Source: Aquabacterium sp.
GTDB lineage: Bacteria; Pseudomonadota; Gammaproteobacteria; Burkholderiales; Burkholderiaceae_C
DNA length: 64,000 nt
Direction: 5' to 3'
NCBI RefSeq assembly: GCF_016195855.1
Contig: NZ_JACPYU010000012.1
Location: forward strand, 62,001-126,000
This document shows, piece after piece, positions 24,511-32,314 of this stretch. Position 1 is the first letter of the stretch, and each line of letters opens with the position of its first letter. Made by a program: the position numbers and the translations under genes. Below the pieces are notes generated by a model that searched no databases, was not told where the DNA came from, and saw nothing but the letters and a program-made list of their open reading frames with translations.

Positions 24511-25824
24511 TCAGGCCGTGCCGTACTTGGTCTCCAGCCGGATGCCGATGGCCTGCAACAGCGGCGTCGGCAGCACCCCGCCTGCACACACGACCACGGT
24601 GTCATTGGGCAGCGTGCGCTCGCCCTCTGGCGTCTTCAGTTGCACCTGCGTGGCCTCGATGCACAGCACCGTCGATTGCAGGCAGACCTGGATGCGCCCG
24701 GCATCCTGCAGCTGCTTGAGCTTTTGCCGGTTTTTGTCCTTCACGCGCGAGAAGCCCTGGCTGCGATAGGACAAGGTCACCGTGGTACCGGGCTCTTCGG
24801 CCAGCGCGATGGCGGCCTCCAAGGCACTGTCCCCACCGCCCACCACGAGCACACGCTGCCCACGGTACTGCTCGGCATCGATCAGGCGGTAGACCACCTT
24901 GGCCTGCTCCTCGCCGGGCACGTCCAGCTTGCGTGGTGAACCTCGGCGCCCCAGGGCCAGCAAAACCGCCTTGGCGTGGTAGCTGGCCTGGCTGCTGCGC
25001 ACGGTGAAGCTGCCGTCTGCGTTGCGGTCGATGCCTTCGAGCTTTTCACCCAACTGCAGGCGCAGGCCGGTTTGCTTGACCACGTCCTGCCAGAAACTCA
25101 GCAGGCTTTCCTTGGCCACCTCGGTGCCCAGGTTCATCTCGCCAATGAGGTCCAGCCTGGCGGGGGCCGTCATCACCACCTTGTTGCGCGGGTAGTGGTA
25201 GACGGTACCGCCCAGTGCGTCTTCCTGCTCCAGGATGGCATAGCGCAACTGGTGATGCAACGCGCTCAGGCCCGCCGACATGCCCGCGGGGCCAGCGCCC
25301 ACGATGACCACATCCAAGGGCGTGTCGACGCGGCTCTGTTGCACGCGCTGGCGCATCGCCTGCATGGCCTGGCGCCCCTGCTCGGTGGTCTTGCGAATCA
25401 GGCCCATGCCGCCCAGCTCGCCGGCAATGAAGATGCCCGGCACATTGGTTTCAAACTCCTTGCTCAGCACCGGGATGTCCACCCCGCGCTCGGCCGTGCC
25501 GAACACCAGCGACAAGGCCTGGCTGGGGCAAGCTGTGACGCAGGCGCCATGGCCGATGCAGGCCGAGGCGTTGACCAGCGTGGCCTTGCCATCGACGATG
25601 CCCAGCGCTTGTTCGGGGCAGGCTTTCACGCAGGCACCCGAGCCAAAACAGCGATTAGGGTCCACCACCGGGTGCAAGGAGGCCGGCTCGTTCAGGCCCG
25701 CCTGACGCGACGCCGTCAAGGCGAGTTCGGCAGCCTGGAGCTTGCGGTGGCGCAACAGCAGGTGCAGGCCCACGGCCAGGGCGGCTGCACCACCATAAAC
25801 AGCGAAATAAGCAGGTATCAACAT
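24511..25824 (-). CDS. membrane-anchored ferredoxin-like FAD/NAD(P) oxidoreductase
   Basis: This 437-aa protein has an N-terminal membrane helix (about residues 5-24), a two-cluster ferredoxin-like domain (residues 57-105) and a thioredoxin-reductase-like flavoprotein domain. The FAD motif is VVIVGAGPAGMSAG and the NAD(P) motif is VLVVGGGDSALEAA; the redox CxxC of thioredoxin reductase is absent. Each iron-sulfur motif lacks the second cysteine: CFGSGACVKACP has Ser62 and CIGHGACVTACP has His92. ATG 25824 is preferred because it begins at the membrane helix; ATG 25932 would add 36 poorly matching residues across a hairpin. It is divergent from the electron-transfer operon, so it could link NAD(P)H or ferredoxin to that pathway; this is inference. 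Confidence 0.82.
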   Translation of the reverse strand: MLIPAYFAVYGGAAALAVGLHLLLRHRKLQAAELALTASRQAGLNEPASLHPVVDPNRCFGSGACVKACPEQALGIVDGKATLVNASACIGHGACVTACPSQALSLVFGTAERGVDIPVLSKEFETNVPGIFIAGELGGMGLIRKTTEQGRQAMQAMRQRVQQSRVDTPLDVVIVGAGPAGMSAGLSALHHQLRYAILEQEDALGGTVYHYPRNKVVMTAPARLDLIGEMNLGTEVAKESLLSFWQDVVKQTGLRLQLGEKLEGIDRNADGSFTVRSSQASYHAKAVLLALGRRGSPRKLDVPGEEQAKVVYRLIDAEQYRGQRVLVVGGGDSALEAAIALAEEPGTTVTLSYRSQGFSRVKDKNRQKLKQLQDAGRIQVCLQSTVLCIEATQVQLKTPEGERTLPNDTVVVCAGGVLPTPLLQAIGIRLETKYGTA

Positions 25825-25854
25825 GAAGACAGGACTGTGCCAGCGACCACAAGC

Positions 25855-25885
25855 GGCGGGGCTGATCGAGATCATCAGCCCCGCC
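25855..25885. promoter_or_regulatory. 12-bp hairpin enclosing an FNR/CRP-like dyad
   Basis: Perfect 12-bp arms (25855-25866 and 25874-25885) enclose TGATCGAGATCA (25863-25874), which fits the TGAT-N4-ATCA core of FNR/CRP-family sites. It lies in the 180-bp gap between the divergent reductase and inner-membrane genes. A weak minus-strand promoter (TTGCAC 25917-25912, 17 nt, CAGAAT 25894-25889) would place it in the reductase leader. No T-run follows on either strand, so it is not a typical terminator. Confidence 0.45.
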
Positions 25886-26004
25886 TGAATTCTGTAAGCG
25901 ATGTTAAACGTGTGCAAATCGCACATTTTCATAGGGTCCCTCTGGCTAGAATCCGGACGACGGGCTCACAAGGCCTTTCTTCATCTTTCGCAGTACAGGC
26001 CCCC

Positions 26005-26961
26005 ATGAGTGCCACCAGCTCGACTTTCAATGCGGCCGACACGGCCGGTGCGTCGTCATCCGCCCGCCCGGCAGGCTCGGCCGAGGCGAAAAACGCCGTG
26101 GGCGCTGTGGCCGTCGCACGTGCCCGCCTGCGCACCGACCTGCTCATCTACGTTGGCGTGGCCGCCCTCACGCTGAGCGCGTGGTGGGTCTCGCTGCAAG
26201 GCTGGTTCACGCCCTGGTCGCGCACCGGCTACTGGCTGGGGGTGGCGGGCGGTGTGGCCATGCTGCTGCTCTTCACCTACCCTTTGCGCAAGCGCTGGCG
26301 CGTCACCTACAACTGGGGCGCCTCCAAATACTGGTTCGTGGCGCACATGGTGCTGGGCATCATGGGGCCCTGGCTGATCCTGCTGCACTCGACCTTCCAC
26401 ATCGGCTCGACCAATGCAGCCGTGGCGCTGTTTTCCATGGTCATCGTGGCCCTCAGCGGCGTGGTCGGGCGCTTTCTGTATGTGCGGCTTCATGCCGACC
26501 TGCGCGGCGAGAAGGCCACGCTGGCCGGCTTGCGCGGCGCCATGGGCAACCAGCACCAGGCCGCCGACACGCGCCTGCAAGGCATGCCTGGCGTGCTAGA
26601 CGCGCTGCACGCGTTCGAGCGCGACACGCTGGACGCCAGGCCGAAACAAGGCGCCCGCCACCTGTGGCGCCTGTTCGTGCTGCCCATCCGGCGCCAGCGC
26701 GTGGCGCAGCAATGCAAGGCCGAGGTGAAGAAGCTCATCAAGCAAGGGGCGAGCGGGCAGAAGTGGTCCAAGACACAGGCCCTGTCACGCTACCGTGCCT
26801 GCTGTGAACAGGTGGACAGCTACGCCATGGCCGTGCAGCGCGCGGCGCAGTTCCAGACCTTCGAGCGCCTGTTCTCCATGTGGCATGTGGCCCATGTGCC
26901 CTTCGTGTGGATCATGGTGCTGTGCGCCGTCTTCCATGTTGTGGCCGTGCATGCCTATTGA
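26005..26961 (+). CDS. inner-membrane protein, likely di-heme cytochrome b
   Basis: This 318-aa protein has five likely membrane helices (about residues 45-63, 76-93, 110-132, 138-160 and 295-316). Helices 3 and 5 each carry histidines 14 residues apart (His114/His128 and His297/His311), the HX13H spacing typical of bis-His b-type hemes held by paired helices. A cytoplasmic or periplasmic charged loop (160-290) separates them. I therefore infer a quinone-interacting di-heme cytochrome b that passes electrons to or from the multiheme cytochrome encoded 21 nt downstream. ATG 26005 starts a 318-codon frame; a TAGAAT box (25947-25952) upstream may be a -10. The homologous place in PCC3-type clusters is held by a conserved inner-membrane protein. 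Confidence 0.7.
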   Translation: MSATSSTFNAADTAGASSSARPAGSAEAKNAVGAVAVARARLRTDLLIYVGVAALTLSAWWVSLQGWFTPWSRTGYWLGVAGGVAMLLLFTYPLRKRWRVTYNWGASKYWFVAHMVLGIMGPWLILLHSTFHIGSTNAAVALFSMVIVALSGVVGRFLYVRLHADLRGEKATLAGLRGAMGNQHQAADTRLQGMPGVLDALHAFERDTLDARPKQGARHLWRLFVLPIRRQRVAQQCKAEVKKLIKQGASGQKWSKTQALSRYRACCEQVDSYAMAVQRAAQFQTFERLFSMWHVAHVPFVWIMVLCAVFHVVAVHAY

Positions 26962-26982
26962 CGACCGCATCGAGCCATCGAC

Positions 26983-28959
26983 ATGAGCTTGCGCTGGTTG
27001 CGCCGCTTTGGCTTGCTGATCGGGCTGCTGCTGGCCGCCCTGCTGGCACCTGCGCACGCGCAGTCCATCGAGTCGGTGCTGGCGCCGGGTGAGGTCATCG
27101 CGGGCCACGCCAAGGTCGAGCACGAGTGCGCCAACTGCCACGTGCGCTTCAACCCCAAGGGGCAGGATGCCCTGTGCATGGCCTGCCACAAGGAGGTCGG
27201 CCAAGACATGAAGGCCCGCACCGGTTTTCACGGCCGCCAGCCTGCGGCCACCTGCCGCAGTTGCCACACCGACCACAAGGGGCGCCAGGCCAAAATCGTG
27301 CAGCTGGACACCAAACGCTTTGACCACAAGCAGACCGACTACCTGCTCAAGGCCAGGCACCTGGACGTGGCCTGCGACAAGTGCCACGCCAGCGGCAAGA
27401 AGTACTGGCAAGCCACCAGCGAATGCCTGAGCTGCCACAAGAAAGATGACGTGCACAAGGGCGGCATCAGCGGCAAGTGCGCGGACTGCCACACCGAAAC
27501 GGGCTGGAAGCACACCGACTTCGACCACGGCAAGAAGACCCACTTCGCGCTGGAAGACAAGCACGCCACCAAGGCCAAGTGCGACGACTGCCACAGCAAT
27601 GGCCGCTACAAGGACACGCCCAAGACCTGCATTGGTTGCCACAAGAAGGACGACGAGCACAAGGGCCAGTTCGGCGCCAAGTGCGAGACCTGCCACGGCG
27701 CCAAGGCCTGGAAGACGGTCAACTTCAACCACGACACCGACACGTCTTATGACCTGAAGGGCAAGCACCGCAAGACCGCCTGCACCGATTGCCACACCGG
27801 CCCGCTGTACAAACAGAAGCTGCCCGAACAATGCTGGGATTGCCACAAGAAAGACGACAAGCACAAGGAGAGCCTGGGCAAGGACTGCGCCTCGTGCCAC
27901 AGCGAAAGCGGCTGGAAAGACCCGCCCCGCTTTGACCACGGCAAGACCCGCTTCCCCCTGCTGGGCAAACACGGCAAGGTCGAGTGCAAGGACTGCCACC
28001 AGAGCGCCATGTACAAAGAGGCGCCCATGGACTGCCATGCATGCCACAAGAAGGATGACAAGCACGAGGGCACGCTGGGCAAAGCCTGTGTGGACTGCCA
28101 CTCCGAGCGCGACTGGCGCGCCACCGCTGGCCGCTTCGACCATGACAAGACCCGCTTTGCGCTGCGCAACGCCCATGCGCGCGGCCAGATCAAGTGCAGC
28201 GACTGCCACAAGGGCGGCCTCAAGGCGTTCCGCAACACGGAGATGGCCTGTTATGCCTGCCACAAGAAGGACGACAAGCACGAGGGCACACAGGGCCAGC
28301 AATGCGCGCAATGCCACGGCGACAAGGACTGGAAGGCCACCTTGTTCGACCACGGCAAGACACGCTTTGCGTTAACCGGCAGCCACAACCGGGTCGAATG
28401 CAAGGGCTGTCATGCAACAAAACGTTTCAATGACGTGCAGCGCGACTGCGTGGCCTGCCATCGCAAAGACGACCGCCACAAGGCCAAATTGGGCGCCCGT
28501 TGCGAGACCTGCCACAACACACGCAGCTGGAAATCCTGGGATTTCAACCACGCCAGACAGACGTCCTACCCCCTCACAGGTGAACACATCCGCGTGACCT
28601 GTGAAGCGTGTCACACCCAAGCTGCCCCAAGCGGCAAAACCGTGGCCGAGACCGGCCAGCGCTGCCTCGACTGCCACAGCAAGGACGACACCCACGACGG
28701 CCAGTTCGGCGTGCGCTGCGAGCAGTGCCATTCGACCAAAGGCTGGAAACAACTTGAAAAACACTTCAGCCTGCGCCCGGACAATATCCCTACAATGAAT
28801 GTGCAGTTTTCACATTTAGCAGTTGTAGTCGCAGTTTGCAGTACCCCGCCCTTCGTTCATGACGCCCACCCACCTCATCAGGCCCTGGATCCAAGCCGCC
28901 GCGTTCGCGCTGCTGCTGGTCTTGGGTTTGATGCTGGGTGTGGTGCCCGGGCGGGTTGA
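26983..28959 (+). CDS. periplasmic multiheme cytochrome c, 24 CXXCH motifs
   Basis: The product (658 aa as read) has a signal peptide (1-27, APAHAQS) and 24 CXXCH heme-binding motifs. They recur as about eight three-heme units with the signature CxxCHKKDDxHxG, then CxxCH...WK, then FDHxKTxFxLxGxHxxxxCxxCH, so the fold is probably an extended heme wire. The Lys/Asp-rich units suggest a soluble periplasmic carrier. It should shuttle electrons between the inner-membrane cytochrome b and the outer-membrane porin-cytochrome unit. The last ~55 codons after GWKQLEKHF contain no heme motif, run through AT-richer DNA and overlap the next gene by 101 nt, so the natural C-terminus may be lost or frame-shifted here. 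Confidence 0.9.
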   Translation: MSLRWLRRFGLLIGLLLAALLAPAHAQSIESVLAPGEVIAGHAKVEHECANCHVRFNPKGQDALCMACHKEVGQDMKARTGFHGRQPAATCRSCHTDHKGRQAKIVQLDTKRFDHKQTDYLLKARHLDVACDKCHASGKKYWQATSECLSCHKKDDVHKGGISGKCADCHTETGWKHTDFDHGKKTHFALEDKHATKAKCDDCHSNGRYKDTPKTCIGCHKKDDEHKGQFGAKCETCHGAKAWKTVNFNHDTDTSYDLKGKHRKTACTDCHTGPLYKQKLPEQCWDCHKKDDKHKESLGKDCASCHSESGWKDPPRFDHGKTRFPLLGKHGKVECKDCHQSAMYKEAPMDCHACHKKDDKHEGTLGKACVDCHSERDWRATAGRFDHDKTRFALRNAHARGQIKCSDCHKGGLKAFRNTEMACYACHKKDDKHEGTQGQQCAQCHGDKDWKATLFDHGKTRFALTGSHNRVECKGCHATKRFNDVQRDCVACHRKDDRHKAKLGARCETCHNTRSWKSWDFNHARQTSYPLTGEHIRVTCEACHTQAAPSGKTVAETGQRCLDCHSKDDTHDGQFGVRCEQCHSTKGWKQLEKHFSLRPDNIPTMNVQFSHLAVVVAVCSTPPFVHDAHPPHQALDPSRRVRAAAGLGFDAGCGARAG

Positions 28960-31900
28960 GGCCCAGACGGCCGCTACCAGCAAGTTCGATCACTTCAAGA
29001 CCGGCTTCCCGCTCAGCGGTGCGCACGGCACCTTGCGCTGCGAGTCCTGCCACACCAACGGGATCTTCAAGGGCACCCCCAAGGACTGCCAGACCTGCCA
29101 CACCACCGGCTCGCGTCTGTCCAAGTCCAACGTGGTGATGCCGCCCACGCACATCCCGACCAACACGGCCACCCAGACCTGCGACAGCTGCCACGGCACG
29201 CAGACCTTCACCAACCCGCGCTTCAGCCACACCACGGACGTGCCGCCTGGCACCAGCTGCCAGACCTGCCACGATGGTGTGCGCACCCAAGGCAAGCCAG
29301 CGGCTCACATCCCCACGCGTGCGGCCTGCGACACTTGCCACACCACCCGCAACTGGAACAGCGCCCGGCCTGACCACAGCGGCTTCAACACCTCGACCAA
29401 CTGCGCCTCCTGCCACAACGGCGCCACAGCCAGCGGCAAGAGCTCGAACCACATCCCCGTCACGGCCAACTGCATCAGTTGCCACAACGTGAATGGCTGG
29501 AAGCCCACCAGCTGGAGCCACACCCAGGTCAACGTTGCCGGCGCCTGCTCGACCTGCCACTCTGGCGCCTTCCCGCCTGCCGATGGCCGGCCAGCCAACC
29601 ACATCCCCTATCAGTCGCTCTCTGGCGTGGCCATCAGCAACTGCGACAGCTGCCACAAGGGTGGGTTCAACTCCTGGAACCCCGGGCTGTTCCACGCCAA
29701 CGTGGCCGTCTCCGGCCAGTGCGCCAGTTGCCACCTCACCACCGCATTCAGCCTGACGGCCAAGCCGGCCACGGCCACACACAGCACGGTGACGGGCAAC
29801 TGCGAGTCCTGCCACAACAGCACGGGATGGAACAGCGTCAAGGTCGATCACAGCAAGCTGCCACCGGGCGCGCAATGCGCCACGTGCCACAATGGCTCGA
29901 CCGCGACCGGCAAGCCGGGCAACCACATTCCGGTGTCCGCCAACTGCAGCACCTGCCACAGCACCACCGGCTGGAAGCCCACCAACTGGAACCACACGCA
30001 GGTGCTGGTCGCCGGTCAGTGTTCCACCTGCCACTCCGGCAGCTTCCCGCCCGCGGATGGGCGGCCGGGCAACCACATCCCTTATCAGTCGCTCAGCGGC
30101 GTGGCCATCGCCAACTGCGACAGCTGCCACAAAGGCGGCTACAGCAGCTGGAACCCCGGGCGCTTCCACAGCAACGTCAGCGTCATTGGCCAGTGCGCCA
30201 CCTGCCACCTGAGCAGCGCCTATGGCTTGACCAGCAAGCCGGCCAATGCCACCCACAGCGCGGTCACGGGCAATTGCGAGTCCTGCCACAACACCAGCGG
30301 CTGGGCGGGTGCCAAGGTCGATCACAGCGGCTTCAATGCCAGCACCCAGTGCGCCACCTGCCACAACGGCGGCACCGCCACGGGCAAGCCCGGCAGCCAC
30401 ATCCCCGTGACCGTCAACTGCTACAGCTGCCACGCCACCACGGGCTGGACACCGACCAAGTGGAACCACACCCAGGTCACCGTGGCGGGCACCTGCTCGA
30501 CCTGCCACTCCGGCGCCTTCCCGCCGGCTGATGGCCGCCCCAGCAACCACATCCCTTATCAATCGCTGACCGGTGCCGCCATCAGCAACTGCGACAGCTG
30601 CCACAAGGGGGGCTATACCGCCTGGAACCCAGGGCGCTTCCACAGCAATGTCAGCATCGTGGGCCAGTGCGCCACCTGCCACCTCACATCGGCCTATGGC
30701 CTGACCACCAAGCCCGCCGACACCACCCACAGCACCGTGAGCGGCGGCTGCGAGTCCTGCCACAACACCAGCGGCTGGGCCGGCGCCAAGGTGGACCACA
30801 GCAAGTTCACGGCAGCCACGCAGTGCGCTTCTTGCCACAACGGCAGCACGGCCACGGGCAAGCCGGGTAGCCACATCCCCGTGACAGCCAACTGCTACAG
30901 CTGCCACAACGTGACGGGCTGGACACCAACGAAGTGGAACCACACCCAGGTCACCGTGGCCGGCACCTGCTCGAGCTGCCACTCCGGCGCCTTCCCGCCG
31001 GCCGATGGCCGCCCCAGCAACCACATCCCTTATCAATCGTTGACCGGTGCGGCCATCACCAACTGCGACAGCTGCCACAAGAGCGGCTACAGCGCCTGGA
31101 ACCCGGGGCGCTTCCACAGCAATGTCAGCATCATCGGGCAATGCGCCACCTGCCACCTCACCGCAGTCTATGGCTTGACCAGCAAGCCGGCTGACAGCCT
31201 GCACGCCACGGTGACGGGCGGCTGCGAGTCCTGCCATAACACCAGCGGTTGGACCGGGGCCAAGGTCGACCACAGCAAGTTCACCGCGGCCACGCAGTGC
31301 GCCTCCTGCCACAACGGCAGCGCCGCCACCGGCAAGCCCGGCAGCCACATCCCCGTGACGGCCAACTGCTACAGCTGCCACAACACCACGGGCTGGACAC
31401 CGACCAAGTGGAACCACACCCAGGTCACCGTGACGGGCGTGTGCTCGACCTGCCACTCAGGCGCCTACCCACCGGCCGATGGCCGCCCCAGCAACCACAT
31501 CCCTTATCAGTCCATCACCGGTGCGGCCATCGGCAACTGCGACAGCTGCCACAAGAGCGGCTATGCGGCCTGGAACCCCGGGCGCTTTCACGGCAATGTC
31601 AGCGTCATCGGCCAGTGTTCGACCTGCCACCTCACGGCCGCTTACGGTCTGACCAGCAAGCCCAATACCGCGCTGCACGCGGGCATTGCCAGCAACTGCG
31701 AGTCCTGCCACAAGTCCACGGCCTCCTGGACCAGCGTGACCTACGCCCACTCGGCCGCTAACGCCGTGGGCACCGGCACCTGCGACAACTGCCACAACGG
31801 CAGCACCGCCACCGGCAAGCCCAGCAGCCACATCCCCATCCAGGTGGGTGGCGTGAAGTGCGACAGCTGCCACAAGTCCCAGCAAGCCTGGACGACCAGC

Positions 31901-32284
31901 TTCACGATGAACCACACCGCCGTGAGCGCGCAGGCTTGCAAGACCTGCCACACCCCGACTTACGCTGGTTCAGGCGCCACGGCCAAACCCAACAACCACA
32001 TCCCTGAGGTGCAGTTGCTCAACGGCTCGATGATGGACTGCAAAGCCTGCCATACCAACACCAATGCAGGCGGCTTCAGCACGGCCGTGATGAACCACAA
32101 CAACAGCCAGGGCGGCGGATCGGGCTGGTGTTACGCCTGCCACAACGCCGGCACGGCCTACCTGGGCAGCATGGAACGCAAGTCGCTGACCCACCAGAAG
32201 AAAACCGGCGTCACCGACTGCTCCCAATCCGGCTGCCACCGACCGCTGGGCGGGGTGGGCAGCACCTACCGCAACTGGAACTGA
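28859..32284 (+). CDS. giant multiheme cytochrome c, 40 CXXCH plus one CX4CH
   Basis: This 1141-aa exported protein has an N-terminal signal peptide (about 1-35, ending RVEAQT). I count 40 CXXCH motifs and a final CX4CH (CSQSGCH). Residues about 205-994 are five tandem 158-residue units of six hemes each, with recurring NHIPYQSL, SWNPGRFHSN and GKPGSHIPVTANC; the extra His in HIP, NHTQ and RFH may be distal heme ligands. Unlike its Lys-rich neighbour it is rich in Ser, Thr, Gly and Asn, typical of surface proteins. I infer an extracellular electron wire seated on the porin encoded 30 nt downstream. No lipobox is visible. No clear Shine-Dalgarno precedes ATG 28859. Confidence 0.9.
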   Translation: MTPTHLIRPWIQAAAFALLLVLGLMLGVVPGRVEAQTAATSKFDHFKTGFPLSGAHGTLRCESCHTNGIFKGTPKDCQTCHTTGSRLSKSNVVMPPTHIPTNTATQTCDSCHGTQTFTNPRFSHTTDVPPGTSCQTCHDGVRTQGKPAAHIPTRAACDTCHTTRNWNSARPDHSGFNTSTNCASCHNGATASGKSSNHIPVTANCISCHNVNGWKPTSWSHTQVNVAGACSTCHSGAFPPADGRPANHIPYQSLSGVAISNCDSCHKGGFNSWNPGLFHANVAVSGQCASCHLTTAFSLTAKPATATHSTVTGNCESCHNSTGWNSVKVDHSKLPPGAQCATCHNGSTATGKPGNHIPVSANCSTCHSTTGWKPTNWNHTQVLVAGQCSTCHSGSFPPADGRPGNHIPYQSLSGVAIANCDSCHKGGYSSWNPGRFHSNVSVIGQCATCHLSSAYGLTSKPANATHSAVTGNCESCHNTSGWAGAKVDHSGFNASTQCATCHNGGTATGKPGSHIPVTVNCYSCHATTGWTPTKWNHTQVTVAGTCSTCHSGAFPPADGRPSNHIPYQSLTGAAISNCDSCHKGGYTAWNPGRFHSNVSIVGQCATCHLTSAYGLTTKPADTTHSTVSGGCESCHNTSGWAGAKVDHSKFTAATQCASCHNGSTATGKPGSHIPVTANCYSCHNVTGWTPTKWNHTQVTVAGTCSSCHSGAFPPADGRPSNHIPYQSLTGAAITNCDSCHKSGYSAWNPGRFHSNVSIIGQCATCHLTAVYGLTSKPADSLHATVTGGCESCHNTSGWTGAKVDHSKFTAATQCASCHNGSAATGKPGSHIPVTANCYSCHNTTGWTPTKWNHTQVTVTGVCSTCHSGAYPPADGRPSNHIPYQSITGAAIGNCDSCHKSGYAAWNPGRFHGNVSVIGQCSTCHLTAAYGLTSKPNTALHAGIASNCESCHKSTASWTSVTYAHSAANAVGTGTCDNCHNGSTATGKPSSHIPIQVGGVKCDSCHKSQQAWTTSFTMNHTAVSAQACKTCHTPTYAGSGATAKPNNHIPEVQLLNGSMMDCKACHTNTNAGGFSTAVMNHNNSQGGGSGWCYACHNAGTAYLGSMERKSLTHQKKTGVTDCSQSGCHRPLGGVGSTYRNWN
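29471..31840 (+). repeat. five tandem 474-bp coding repeats
   Basis: Equivalent Cys codons fall at 29471, 29945, 30419, 30893 and 31367, exactly 474 bp apart, giving five units of 158 codons and six heme motifs. A sixth, degenerate unit begins at 31859 with an 18-bp length change. Units 3, 4 and 5 look most alike, consistent with recent duplication. Recombination between units could change heme number. Confidence 0.92.
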
Positions 32285-32314
32285 CGCGCGCCAGCCAGCC
32301 CTCATCACCACAAC

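Noticed and set aside
28790..31456. An 888-codon open frame antisense to the 40-heme cytochrome
   Set aside because: It is a mirror effect of the repeated CXXCH codons and GC-rich third positions; the translation is low-complexity Ala/Gly/Val without domain features.
29471..31840. Regular repeats considered as a CRISPR array
   Set aside because: The repeat period is 474 bp, fully coding, without short repeats and unique spacers, and no cas gene is near.
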